A stretch of 20,350 bases of DNA from a bacterium (lineage in GTDB: Bacteria > T1Sed10-126), in the NCBI GenBank assembly GCA_003557545.1, contig PWOD01000164.1, positions 1 to 20,350 on the forward strand. The letters are read 5' to 3'. The translations under genes and the position numbers were made by a program. A model generated the notes under the pieces. That model saw nothing but the letters and a program-made list of their open reading frames with translations, ran no database searches and was not told where the DNA came from. Positions 8,725-17,229 of the stretch are shown in pieces (the first letter of the stretch is position 1; each line of letters begins with the position of its first letter).

Positions 8725-9975
8725 ATGGAAATTGATTTAGAGAGAGCAAACCAGCAGGCGATTGAAAAGATCCAGGGGGGCAACCCGATTTTAAAGGGAA
8801 TAGGAATAGCCGGGGAGGTTGTCCCCGGGATGGATGAAAAACTGATTTTACACGCTGGTCCACCGGTTGACTGGGAAAATATGAGTGGTCCAACCCGGGG
8901 AGCTGTTATTGGAGCACTGATCTATGAAGGTCTAGCAGCCGGAGCAACTGAAGCCGAAGAGCTGGCCGCATCCGGCGAGATCAAGTTTGAACCCTGGCAT
9001 GAGCACAACGGGGTCGGTCCGATGGCGGGAGTAGCAACCAGCAGCATGCCGGTCTGGATCGTAGAAAATACTCAGTTTAATACTGAAGCCTACTGTACTT
9101 TTAATGAGGGTTTAGGTAAAGTCCTCCGCTACGGTGCCTATGCCCCGGAAGTAATTGACCATCTTAAATGGATGGAAACAGAACTGGCACCGATCCTTAA
9201 GGAGACTCTGGCCAATCTTGACAAACCTCTCAATCTCAAGAGCCTGATTGCAGAAGCGCTGGAGATGGGTGATGAGACCCACAATCGTAATCGCGCCGCC
9301 ACCTCCCTGCTCTATCGTAAACTAACCCCGGCACTGCTGGAAACCTCATTCAAAACCGAGCAGAAAAAACAGGTGCTGGAGTTTATAGATTCCAACGATC
9401 ATTTTTTCCTCAACCTCAGCATGCCAGCCGCAAAAGCCATGATTATGGCGGCAGAAAATATCGATGGATGTTCAATTGTAACCACCGTGGCCCGGAACGG
9501 AACGGAAACAGGTATCAGAGTTTCCGGTCTCGGCGATCGCTGGTTCACAGCACCGGCTCCGGTGCCGGAGGGGCTGCTGTTCTCCGGCTACTCAAAGGAG
9601 GACAGCTGTGCCGATATTGGTGACAGCACAATCACTGAAACCGTAGGGCTGGGAGCCTTTTCAATGGCTGCCTCCCCGGCGATTGTCAAATTTGTTGGGG
9701 GCTCGGTCGAGGATGCTTTCAACTTCACCCGTAAAATGTACGAAATCTGCGATGCCGAGTCAGAAAACTTCAAGGTGGCCCCGCTTGATTTCCGGGGTGC
9801 CCCCACCGGGATCAACCTATTAAAAATCTGTGAACTGGGTATAACCCCCCAGATTAACACCGGGATAGCTCACAAAGATCCCGGCATAGGACAGATCGGT
9901 GCCGGTCTCGTCCAGGCACCGATGGAATGTTTTGAGAAGGCCCTGGAAGCTTTTGTTGAAAAATACGCTGAATAA
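8725..9975 (+). CDS. ylbE: YlbE/AllG-like DUF1116 protein (putative carbamoyltransferase subunit)
   Basis: Encodes 416 residues, against 419 for E. coli YlbE. An AGGAGG ribosome site sits 6-8 bp before the ATG. Conserved DUF1116 blocks occur in order: LHAGPP (from about residue 42), GPTRGAVIGALIYEGLA, HNGVGPMAGV, NEGLGKVLRYGAY, MGDETHNRN, FFLNLSM, VARNGTETGIRVSGLGDRWF, DIGDSTITETVGLGAF, and near the end INTGIAHKDPGIGQIGAG. All match the E. coli protein closely. Together with FdrA it is expected to form the core of a carbamoyl-transfer enzyme acting in the cytoplasm. The third E. coli component, YlbF (DUF2877), is not in this window. It follows the FdrA tail gene by 44 bp and precedes the cyclase gene by 37 bp in one operon. 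Confidence 0.92.
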   Translation: MEIDLERANQQAIEKIQGGNPILKGIGIAGEVVPGMDEKLILHAGPPVDWENMSGPTRGAVIGALIYEGLAAGATEAEELAASGEIKFEPWHEHNGVGPMAGVATSSMPVWIVENTQFNTEAYCTFNEGLGKVLRYGAYAPEVIDHLKWMETELAPILKETLANLDKPLNLKSLIAEALEMGDETHNRNRAATSLLYRKLTPALLETSFKTEQKKQVLEFIDSNDHFFLNLSMPAAKAMIMAAENIDGCSIVTTVARNGTETGIRVSGLGDRWFTAPAPVPEGLLFSGYSKEDSCADIGDSTITETVGLGAFSMAASPAIVKFVGGSVEDAFNFTRKMYEICDAESENFKVAPLDFRGAPTGINLLKICELGITPQINTGIAHKDPGIGQIGAGLVQAPMECFEKALEAFVEKYAE

Positions 9976-10012
9976 ACTGCAACATCCATAATCTTTTAAG
10001 GAGGAATTTCAA

Positions 10013-10792
10013 ATGGTAACAATGTATGATTTAACTCAGGATCTAAGTATTCACACCCCACCCTGGCCCAGTTACATGCCACTGCAGTTGCAATATTTCA
10101 AACGGATTGCCGGTGCTCACCAGGGGCAGGGTGCCAACGGTCAGATCATCAAGACCAGCATGCATGTCGGCACCCATATAGATGGGGAGAAACATTTTGA
10201 TGCCAAAGGACGGACAATTGGCCAGGTCCCCCTGGAAGAGTTCTGCGGCGAAGGTGTAGTTGTTGATATTTCTGATGAAGTTGAGGATTTTTCACTATAT
10301 ACCCCGGAGATGCTGGAAGCAAAGGCGGAAATTAAAAAGGGTGATATCCTGATCATAAATACCGGCTACCACAGGTATGCCTGGGATCAGGAAGAATGTG
10401 ATGAAGTACGCTACATGGTAAAACATCCGGGTCCGGACCCAGAATTTCACAAATGGGCCAAGGAGAAAGAGTTCGCCTGGATCGGAGTCGACTGTGGCAG
10501 CGCCGACCATCCGATGAATACCATCCTCCGGGACTGGCATCCCCGCCTGTTCAAAAAAGCTGAGGCCAAACTGCAGGCCGATTACGGAAAAAGCTGGGAG
10601 GAGATGTTTCCTTACGAAGAATATTACCAGGTGATGCATCTTGATCTATTTCCAGAAGGTTTGATCCACGCTGAAAATCTTGGTGGTGCGATTGATGAAA
10701 TCAGTAATCAACGCAAATGGATTGGACTATTTCCCTGGAAAGGAATTGAAATGGAGTCTTCAATCTGTCGGATTGTTGCCTTCGACTTTTAA
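10013..10792 (+). CDS. Cyclase-family metal-dependent hydrolase (kynurenine formamidase/isatin hydrolase-like)
   Basis: Encodes 259 residues. AAGGAGG (9998-10004) is 8 bp before the ATG at 10013; an ATG three codons later is less well spaced. The family's metal-binding motif HxGTHxDxxxH is complete at residues 51-61 (HVGTHIDGEKH), and VDCGSADHP in the second half matches the conserved strand of the fold. Known members hydrolyse amide or cyclic amide bonds in substrates such as N-formylkynurenine and isatin, using Zn or Mn. A segment of about 30 residues after LRDWHPRLF is an insertion relative to short formamidases and resembles longer uncharacterised members. As the last gene of the fdrA-ylbE operon it probably makes or consumes the carbamoyl or oxamate-type intermediate. 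The exact substrate cannot be read from sequence. Confidence 0.85.
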   Translation: MVTMYDLTQDLSIHTPPWPSYMPLQLQYFKRIAGAHQGQGANGQIIKTSMHVGTHIDGEKHFDAKGRTIGQVPLEEFCGEGVVVDISDEVEDFSLYTPEMLEAKAEIKKGDILIINTGYHRYAWDQEECDEVRYMVKHPGPDPEFHKWAKEKEFAWIGVDCGSADHPMNTILRDWHPRLFKKAEAKLQADYGKSWEEMFPYEEYYQVMHLDLFPEGLIHAENLGGAIDEISNQRKWIGLFPWKGIEMESSICRIVAFDF

Positions 10793-10812
10793 TTTCTGTA
10801 AAGATTTATTTT

Positions 10813-10862
10813 CCCGGTTCGGCTTCCCGGTGCGGGGTTAACCCCGCACCGGAAGTACCGGG
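10813..10862 (+). terminator. Strong GC-rich palindrome at the end of the fdrA operon, probable terminator
   Basis: The core 10828-10851 is a perfect 12-bp inverted repeat with no spacer (CGGTGCGGGGTT and its complement). It is extended by CTTC/GAAG (10823-10826 with 10852-10855) and by CCCGGT/ACCGGG (10813-10818 with 10857-10862), giving about 22 paired bases. It starts 20 bp after the cyclase stop. The tail is ATTTCTCC rather than a clean U-tract, so it may act as a transcript 3' stabiliser, or as a binding site in front of the next gene. Confidence 0.6.
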
Positions 10863-10928
10863 ATTTCTCCCCTGCCAGCTGTTGTCCCCGCCAGTTTTCT
10901 AAAAAAGATCTCAACTAATTTTTTTCTC

Positions 10929-10957
10929 TTGTTTTTAATCAGAACCGGCAGTAAACT
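10929..10957 (+). promoter_or_regulatory. Weak candidate promoter for the outer-membrane protein gene
   Basis: TTGTTT (10929-10934), a 17-bp spacer, and TAAACT (10952-10957) lie 65 bp before the ATG. Both boxes are poor matches; it is listed because the upstream hairpin implies a separate transcript starts hereabouts. Confidence 0.2.
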
Positions 10958-11021
10958 CTAACTGGAAAAGATAAACCGTAAAATTATTTTATTCGGCAGG
11001 TTTGCCGGGAGTGAAGCTGGC

Positions 11022-12653
11022 ATGAAACTTAACAAAATTATGCTGTGCTGTTTCACCGGGCTCGTCATCATTGTACTGCTGGCGACTCCCGGCCTGGCCG
11101 GTACGTTTCGAACAGTTGGTGCTCGGGCGGACGGTATGGGAGGAAGCGGAGTTGCAGCGACAGCGGACGAACATGCCGGTCTATGGAATCCTGCAATGCA
11201 AGCCCTGAAACCGGGCTTCGCCGGGGGATTACAGATTGGAATAGAGGCCCAGATAACTAATGACTTTCTCGATGAGATCCAGGATCTGCAAAATTTTGAA
11301 GATGATTTTGATAAGCTGGATAATATTATCGACAGCGGCTTTTCCGACACTACGGCCTTTGCCCATTTTAACCGCCTAATAAAAGAACTACAGGATGTTA
11401 ACCAACCGGGCCAGGGACTACTAATCGACATCACCGGAGGACTTAACTTTGCCTACGACAACTGGTCGATCTCGGCTAATAACTTCAGTTCCCTATCGGG
11501 ACATACAACTTTTCAACTGGAAGATTTAATGATCGGAGATATTACCGGTGACGGCCAGGCGATCGGCCGGGAATTTATCGCCGGTGATCCCAATTCCACA
11601 ACGATAACCGATCGCACCCCCACCGAATATTCCGAAGCAACGGTTAAACTGATTGAACAACGGCTGAAACAATCCCTCGACGGCGATGATTTTGCCACAG
11701 TTTTTGGATTTGACACGGGAACCACTGCCAGTTCTGCAGCACGACATATAGCCTGGCGGCTGGAAAAAGGTGGTTTTGCCGGCGATACGGTAACCGATCA
11801 GATTCTCAACAGTTCAAGCCGGCTACTAATTCCCGGCATCGTGACAATCGCCCGGGGCGACACAGACAGTTTCGATACCGAAAACCAGCAGCTCATTTTA
11901 CAGGGAGCAATGATCAATGAGATTGCCCTGAACTACGCCCATCCAGAACCGGTTGTCGAACTATTTGGCAGTCCTATATATCTCGGTGGAACACTAAACT
12001 ATCTACAGGGAGAGCTGGCGAGAGTTGAATATCTGGTTTTTGAAGATAAGGATATTGGTGACGAGATAAGCGACAGCTTAGACGAAGGTCCCCGGAAAAG
12101 CTCGGCTTTCAGTCTTGATCTGGGTGCCGTCTGGGACGGTGCAAAAGAGCATGGTTTGCGAGCAGGTTTAAGCGGACGATATCTGAACAATCCCAGTTTT
12201 AATTTTCCCGAAATAAACGGTCAAACTAAAAAGCTCAGATTGAAATCACAATGGCGAGCCGGTTTTTCCGGATATCCGCTTGAATGGATCTACCGGTTAA
12301 CAGATACCGATGAACAACGGTTTGGTAGAGACTGGTGGCAAATCTCTGTCGACTATGACCTGACCAGAAATCGGACTCTGCTGCCCGACTATCACACCCA
12401 GTATCTGGCGATCGGCAATGAATTCAACATTTTCAACCGGCCCTGGATAAATTTTGCCCTGCGAGCAGGTTTACGTACCAATCGAGCTGAAAGCCGGGAA
12501 GGTAAGCTCTATACAGTGGGTCTGGGAATTCAGCTGGTGCGGGTCAATATCGACCTGAGCGGAACTATCAGCGATCGTAAAACACGGGATGAAGATGGCA
12601 ATAAATTTCCCACGGTTGCCGGCGGTTCATTAAACCTCTCGATGCGATTTTAA
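11022..12653 (+). CDS. Outer-membrane beta-barrel protein, TraF_2/PorV/FadL-like
   Basis: Encodes 543 residues with a clear signal peptide (KLNKIMLCCFTGLVIIVLLA) and likely cleavage after PGLAG or GLA. The mature start, ARADGMGGSGVAATADEHAGLWNPA, is the N-terminal signature shared by TraF_2 (PF13729), UPF0164, PorV and FadL-like barrels. The C-terminal half alternates polar and hydrophobic residues as barrel strands do (RAGLSGRYLN, FALRAGLRTN, YTVGLGIQLV) and ends with an aromatic residue (LNLSMRF). A GGGAG site precedes the ATG. Its presence implies an outer membrane. Function is unknown: hydrophobic-compound import and surface-protein secretion are both possible. The TraF name comes from database convention and does not imply conjugation. 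Confidence 0.75.
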   Translation: MKLNKIMLCCFTGLVIIVLLATPGLAGTFRTVGARADGMGGSGVAATADEHAGLWNPAMQALKPGFAGGLQIGIEAQITNDFLDEIQDLQNFEDDFDKLDNIIDSGFSDTTAFAHFNRLIKELQDVNQPGQGLLIDITGGLNFAYDNWSISANNFSSLSGHTTFQLEDLMIGDITGDGQAIGREFIAGDPNSTTITDRTPTEYSEATVKLIEQRLKQSLDGDDFATVFGFDTGTTASSAARHIAWRLEKGGFAGDTVTDQILNSSSRLLIPGIVTIARGDTDSFDTENQQLILQGAMINEIALNYAHPEPVVELFGSPIYLGGTLNYLQGELARVEYLVFEDKDIGDEISDSLDEGPRKSSAFSLDLGAVWDGAKEHGLRAGLSGRYLNNPSFNFPEINGQTKKLRLKSQWRAGFSGYPLEWIYRLTDTDEQRFGRDWWQISVDYDLTRNRTLLPDYHTQYLAIGNEFNIFNRPWINFALRAGLRTNRAESREGKLYTVGLGIQLVRVNIDLSGTISDRKTRDEDGNKFPTVAGGSLNLSMRF

Positions 12654-12722
12654 CAGCCATCCAACGGACCCTCTGACCGGTCAACCTGGATTAACCAGCC
12701 GCTATTCAACCAACAAAAAGTC

Positions 12723-12749
12723 AACTGAAAAATTCTGACTTCTTCAGTT
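12723..12749. terminator. Possible bidirectional terminator between the convergent barrel gene and typA
   Basis: AACTGAA (12723-12729) pairs with TTCAGTT (12743-12749) across a 13-nt loop. On the minus strand the stem is followed by GACTTTTTG. An alternative AAGTC/GACTT pairing overlaps it. It sits 29 bp beyond the typA stop, in a 124-bp convergent gap. The stem is AT-rich and weak. Confidence 0.35.
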
Positions 12750-12777
12750 TTAAGAGAAAAACAATCCACCAGCTTAA

Positions 12778-14595
12778 CTATGATTGACGTTTTCGATCAA
12801 TCTGGGAGAGCAGACGACAGCGCAATCTAATATTTTTCGGTGTTATCTCGATCAACTCAGTCGATTTGATCCATTCCAGTGCCTCTTCAATAGTTAGCGG
12901 AGTCACCGTGGTAAGCTGCACCGTATCATCAGAACCAGCAGCCCGGACATTGGTTAACTTTTTATTTTTAGTTATATTCACATTGAGATCGGTTCCCTTA
13001 TTGTGAACCCCGACTATCATCCCCTCGTAGCAGGGGGTCCCGGGGGTAACAAACAGCCGTCCCCGGGCTTCCAGGTTGGCCAGGGCATAGGCTCGAGCCT
13101 CCCCGGTCCGGTCAGCTATCAACGCGCCAGTATAACGTTCCTGAATCTCACCCTGATGCTCAATATATTCCGAAAAGTAGCTGTTCAACAGACCGGTTCC
13201 ACTGGTATCAGTTAAAAACTGGGAGCGATATCCAATCAATCCCCGGGTAGGAACCTTAAACTGGAGTTTAACACGATTTTTCCCCTGGGGAAGATAATTT
13301 TCCATTTTACCGCGGCGATTACCCAGAGCTTCAGTAACGACGCCAACGTACTGTTCCGGAATATCAACCTCTACTCTTTCCAACGGTTCCAGAGTTATAC
13401 CGTCCTGTTGTTTCAAACAAACGCGAGGTTTACTGACGACCATTTCATACCCTTCACGACGCATTTCTTCAAGAACTATGGCAAGCTGAAGTTCACCACG
13501 ACCCAGCAACTCCCAACAATCAGCCTGCTCAGTTTTTTGCAGTTTTAACGCGACGTTATTGCGAGTTTCACGTTGTAATCGTCGAAACAGTTTGCTCCCG
13601 GTAACATAGTCGCCATCCAGTCCAGCAAATGGACCGCTGTTAACCCCGATAGTTATTCCCACCGTCGGCCGTTCAACCGAAATACGGGGCAAAATCTCTG
13701 GGGTTTCCGGAGAAGTAATCGTGTCACCAATTTTAGCTCCTTCAAACCCGGCAATTACCGCAATATCACCGGCCTCCAGCCGCTCGACCGGGATTTTTTC
13801 TAAACCATCATAACTGAATAGAGCCTGGAGCTTCTGTTCAGTTCGGGAATTTTTCTGCACCAATAAAAGTTTTTCATTAACCTGCAGACTGCCCTGGCGA
13901 ATTCTCCCCACGGCGAGGCGGCCAAGATAATCACTATACCCCAGATCAGAAATTAATAGTTTCACGGGACCCTCAGAAACCACATCCGGAGCTGGTATTT
14001 CAGAGAGAATAGCATCAAATAAGAGCTGCAAATTCTCTCCCTGTTGTTCCGGTTGTTCAACCACAAAACCAGCAGTGGCCACACTATAAAACAAGGGGAA
14101 ATCAAGCTGTATATCAGCTGCGCCAAGTTCCATGAACAGTTCAAACAACTCATCTACGACAGCACTAATCCGGGCATCAGCTCGATCGATTTTATTTATA
14201 CAAACAATAATTCTCAGCCCCTTGTTAATTGCTTTTTCAAGAACAAACCTGGTCTGTGGCAAGGGTCCTTCGCTGGCGTCGACAAGCAGTATGGCACCAT
14301 CTACCATATCCATAATACGCTCCACTTCACCACCAAAATCAGCATGGCCCGGGGTGTCGATAAGATTGATTTTTACTCCCTGGTAAATAAAGGAAGCATT
14401 CTTTGAGGAGATAGTGATGCCACGTTCTCGTTCCAGATCACGCGAATCCATCACCCGGTCCCTGATCTGCTGATGCTCGGAAAAAGTTCCACTCTGCTTC
14501 AACATATGATCCACCAGAGTTGTTTTACCATGATCAACATGGGCAATAACCGCAAGATTTCTAATCTTACTATCAGTTTTTAACTTCAGATTCAT
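12778..14595 (-). CDS. typA: Ribosome-associated GTPase TypA/BipA
   Basis: Encodes 605 residues, the usual BipA length. GTPase motifs are all present: G1 AHVDHGKT at 18-25, G2 RGIT at 58-61, G3 DTPGH at 80-84 and G4 NKID at 134-137. The translation-factor beta-barrel domain and two EF-G-like domains (e.g. VEVDIPEQYVGVV) follow. The BipA-specific C-terminal domain contains the family hallmarks PTRGLIGYRSQFLT, GTPCYEGMIVG and KKLTNVRAAG. BipA binds the 70S ribosome and assists 50S assembly and growth under cold or other stress. A GGAGA site lies about 9 bp before the ATG. It probably has its own promoter, being 269 bp downstream of the CBS gene on the same strand. Confidence 0.97.
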   Translation of the reverse strand: MNLKLKTDSKIRNLAVIAHVDHGKTTLVDHMLKQSGTFSEHQQIRDRVMDSRDLERERGITISSKNASFIYQGVKINLIDTPGHADFGGEVERIMDMVDGAILLVDASEGPLPQTRFVLEKAINKGLRIIVCINKIDRADARISAVVDELFELFMELGAADIQLDFPLFYSVATAGFVVEQPEQQGENLQLLFDAILSEIPAPDVVSEGPVKLLISDLGYSDYLGRLAVGRIRQGSLQVNEKLLLVQKNSRTEQKLQALFSYDGLEKIPVERLEAGDIAVIAGFEGAKIGDTITSPETPEILPRISVERPTVGITIGVNSGPFAGLDGDYVTGSKLFRRLQRETRNNVALKLQKTEQADCWELLGRGELQLAIVLEEMRREGYEMVVSKPRVCLKQQDGITLEPLERVEVDIPEQYVGVVTEALGNRRGKMENYLPQGKNRVKLQFKVPTRGLIGYRSQFLTDTSGTGLLNSYFSEYIEHQGEIQERYTGALIADRTGEARAYALANLEARGRLFVTPGTPCYEGMIVGVHNKGTDLNVNITKNKKLTNVRAAGSDDTVQLTTVTPLTIEEALEWIKSTELIEITPKNIRLRCRLLSQIDRKRQS

Positions 14596-14720
14596 AATAA
14601 TTTCTCCAGAAAAATCCCCTTCATTATTAGAGAGGAAATAAGTTTAAAGGTGAGCCAGTCCCTGTATAACTTTTCTTTGCAGGAAGGAATACTCCACCGT
14701 TGATTAAAATTTACCCCATT

Positions 14721-14726
14721 ATTATA
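14721..14726 (-). promoter_or_regulatory. Candidate -10 box for typA
   Basis: A perfect TATAAT on the minus strand (ATTATA on plus), about 125 bp upstream of typA. The -35 region is a T-rich stretch without TTGACA. The leader would be about 120 nt; nothing resembling a known riboswitch was seen in it. Confidence 0.35.
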
Positions 14727-14798
14727 CGCTGTAGGACAGAAAAAAACCAGCTAAATAATTAGAAAATAGCAGACAAACTGCAGCCTAAGTCAGATTTG

Positions 14799-14821
14799 AA
14801 AAAACTAACCGGGCCAGCCGG
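14799..14821 (-). terminator. Possible terminator after the CBS gene
   Basis: Read on the minus strand, a short CCGG-CTGGC-CCGG hairpin (14821-14809) is followed by TTAG and six T residues (14804-14799). It lies about 45 bp past the stop of the CBS gene. The stem is only 4-5 bp, so termination may be partial. Confidence 0.35.
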
Positions 14822-14864
14822 CAGTACCTGATAGTTCTCCGTAATTGAAGCCAGCAGTTAAAAA

Positions 14865-15380
14865 TCAGCGTCGATCCTTCCATAACGCAACAATACAGTC
14901 GAGCAAGTCGATATCACGAATAACCCCGATGATAGTTTCAGAGTTATCATAGACGGGAAGAATTCGAACATTATTTTCAAGTAACCGATCCAGTGCAGTA
15001 ATTCCTGAGTCATCGGTATAAATTTTTTCGCGGTCTATCAGCATTATCTCCTCAACCTGCCGGGAAAGCCCCTTTTCCAGATCATTCTCAACATTTGCTG
15101 TAAGGGATTGTGAACCATAGGAACTCAGTGAGCTGGTTTCAAAAATCTCATGTTTACCAAAACTTTTGGTTAATTTTTTCAGACTCCGTAAAATATCACC
15201 CAAACTTAAGATCCCAACGATCCGGTCCTCATCCTGAACAACCAAAAATTTAAACTCCCGATCCTCAAGCTGATATTCAAGAAAACGATCAACTGCGTCC
15301 TCCAGATAATCTTTAACATCAACAACCTCATAATTTTCCAATGAAATCATTAAATTCTCAACCTTATATTTTTCAAGCAT
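14865..15380 (-). CDS. Stand-alone CBS-domain-pair protein
   Basis: Encodes 171 residues from the ATG at 15380, which has an AGGA site about 11 bp upstream. The ATG at 15392 has AGG directly against it and is less likely. Two CBS domains are visible: the first ending FLVVQDEDRIVGILSLGDIL, the second from VEEIM to RILPVYDNSETIIGVIRDIDLLD. They are joined by a linker with a serine-rich patch (ETSSLSSYGS). CBS pairs bind adenine nucleotides and regulate enzymes or transporters. The gene follows a DASS transporter by about 31 bp, so it may be that carrier's nucleotide-sensing regulator. There is no DNA-binding or catalytic domain. Confidence 0.85.
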   Translation of the reverse strand: MLEKYKVENLMISLENYEVVDVKDYLEDAVDRFLEYQLEDREFKFLVVQDEDRIVGILSLGDILRSLKKLTKSFGKHEIFETSSLSSYGSQSLTANVENDLEKGLSRQVEEIMLIDREKIYTDDSGITALDRLLENNVRILPVYDNSETIIGVIRDIDLLDCIVALWKDRR

Positions 15381-15411
15381 CGAATGACACATCCTGTTAA
15401 ATAATTAATAT

Positions 15412-16851
15412 TCAAACAATAATACCCAAAAAACTCCACCATAAGATCGACAGAACAGCCAGAAAAACAACCGCGACTATGTTAGTAACCAGACCGACTT
15501 TGAAAAAATCACTCATCGAAAAATAACCAAAACTGTAGGCAATAGCATTAGGCGGACAGCCAATGACCAGCATATAAGCAAAAGAGGTGAACATTCCAAG
15601 GGAAAGTGCAACAACTGTTGGATCAATATTAGCGCGCAGAGCTATCGGTATGGTTATCGGAATAATTAAAGCAGCCGACGCCACATTGGCCATAATTTCA
15701 GAAAACAGGGTGCCAAAGATACCCACCCCAATAAATAAAACAATCCAGCCATAACCGTCAAAGAAAGGGAAAAATAGACCGGCCAGGTACTCTGCCGTTC
15801 CAGTATAGTCCATGGCGCGGCCAAGAGAAATCCCCCCACCAAAAATCAACAGCGCCACCGCCCAGGCAATCTCCTTATTTAGAAGTTGCCATTTCACAAC
15901 TCCCGTAATAGCCAGCAATAACACACCGAGAAAAACCAACACCGAATAATCAATACCATGATAGCCGGTCGTAAGAAAACCGATTAAAACAAACGAAATT
16001 ATTATCAGAGTCAGAAGCTCATTTATGGTGAAACTGGTTTTTTGCAACTGGCGGGCTTCTACCTCTTTTGTGGGAAAACACAGCGAGCGATCCGGACGAA
16101 AAAACAGATAAACTGTGAACCAGACCACGGGAATGGTAAATAAAGCTGGAAGAAAAGCATGCAGCGTCCAGGTCCAAAACGATATTTCGACCCCGGCAAA
16201 CTCCTTAATAAAAGCTGCTGCCACCATATTTCTTCCTCCACCGGCCAGGGTACTCATCCCCCCGGCCGAACAACAAAAAGCCATAGAAATAAGTAAAAAT
16301 TTACCGGTTCGACTACCCGGTTTTATCTCGGCCGATCGCATTAAAGGCAGCAATGTCATCAGACCGAGTGTGACAGCTGAAACGTCATGCATTATACCGG
16401 ATAGCAGACCAAAAATAAGACAGGTAGTAAAAGAAAATTTAACAACATTCGTGCTGCTATTTTTCAGCAAAAAATTTCCCAACCGCCGAGTCAGACCAAC
16501 CTGTTCAGCAATATTAGCCAGCATCAAACAACCAATAACAAAAAATACAACCGGATGGGCATAGGAGGTCCAGACCTGTTCGGTCTCACCAATTCCAAAC
16601 AAAATTATCAAAGCGCCGGCCCCTCCCATTGTAATCGGCAGGGGCAAAGCTTCAGTAATAAATAAAATAATCAGGCCAGATAAAAGCGCTAAAAACCTGT
16701 GTCCCTCCACCGATAATCCGGCCGGAGTAGAAAATCCATAGAAACTAATCAATCCAACTAGTAGTGCAAACACTATCCAGAGCTGTTTTTTACCCAACCC
16801 AGTAAATTTTCTACCTCGACCAGCAAGATTTTCATTAACTATTTCCGTCAT
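15412..16851 (-). CDS. DASS/SLC13-family sodium:dicarboxylate-type transporter
   Basis: Encodes 479 residues from the ATG at 16851, which has AGGG 9 bp upstream; the ATG at 16860 is abutted by the same AGGG. It is an inner-membrane protein with about 11-12 hydrophobic segments. The family's substrate and sodium motifs can be traced: GGMSTLAGGGRNMVAAAF in the first half, EIMANVASAALIIPI in the second, and CPPNAIAYSFGYFSMSDFFK matching the C-terminal signature (xTPPNAIxxSxGY). Known members carry succinate, malate, citrate or sulfate with sodium. The serine-asparagine-threonine sites are diverged (MANVAS in place of SNTAT), so the substrate is uncertain. It is the first gene of a unit with the CBS protein. 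Confidence 0.88.
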   Translation of the reverse strand: MTEIVNENLAGRGRKFTGLGKKQLWIVFALLVGLISFYGFSTPAGLSVEGHRFLALLSGLIILFITEALPLPITMGGAGALIILFGIGETEQVWTSYAHPVVFFVIGCLMLANIAEQVGLTRRLGNFLLKNSSTNVVKFSFTTCLIFGLLSGIMHDVSAVTLGLMTLLPLMRSAEIKPGSRTGKFLLISMAFCCSAGGMSTLAGGGRNMVAAAFIKEFAGVEISFWTWTLHAFLPALFTIPVVWFTVYLFFRPDRSLCFPTKEVEARQLQKTSFTINELLTLIIISFVLIGFLTTGYHGIDYSVLVFLGVLLLAITGVVKWQLLNKEIAWAVALLIFGGGISLGRAMDYTGTAEYLAGLFFPFFDGYGWIVLFIGVGIFGTLFSEIMANVASAALIIPITIPIALRANIDPTVVALSLGMFTSFAYMLVIGCPPNAIAYSFGYFSMSDFFKVGLVTNIVAVVFLAVLSILWWSFLGIIV

Positions 16852-17180
16852 AGTTACCATCCCTGTCGGAGTTTTAACTTTGTGAATTTTAACCTGTAAT
16901 TTAGTAAATTTCCATACAGTCTTAACTTTCTTGAATGAGTACTAATGGTTTTCGCAACCCATCAACCTGTGAATTATTTTTTTAAAATAAACTCCGTGAC
17001 CCGGAAGTTCAAATCGATAGTAGAAACAAAAGACAACAGAAAAATTTATCAAAAGTCTGGGCTGATTCGAAGATTTTTGCTAACTATCAAACTACGACTA
17101 AGACTACCAGTTTAAACTCTCCCGGGACCTCTAGATTAAACAGCTTAATCATAATCAATTTACCGATTTAAAGGTTTAAT

Positions 17181-17209
17181 TTGATATTCGAACCAAACCG
17201 ATTTATACT
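17181..17209 (+). promoter_or_regulatory. Sigma-70-type promoter upstream of the pilin-like gene
   Basis: TTGATA (17181-17186) and TATACT (17204-17209) are 17 bp apart; each box matches consensus at 5 of 6 bases. This is the best promoter in the window. Transcription from about 17216 would give a leader of about 210 nt before the pilin-like ATG at 17425. Confidence 0.6.
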
Positions 17210-17229
17210 ATATATACTATTTGTTCTCT

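Noticed and set aside
11022-12653. Conjugation gene traF
   Set aside because: The match is to the TraF_2-type barrel signature only; no thioredoxin-like fold or other transfer genes are present.
17083-17148. Minus-strand fragment IKLFNLE resembling the C-terminal domain of the mosaic protein, possibly a decayed remnant
   Set aside because: Only about 12 bp are shared, the frame is 21 codons, and no further similarity continues on either side.
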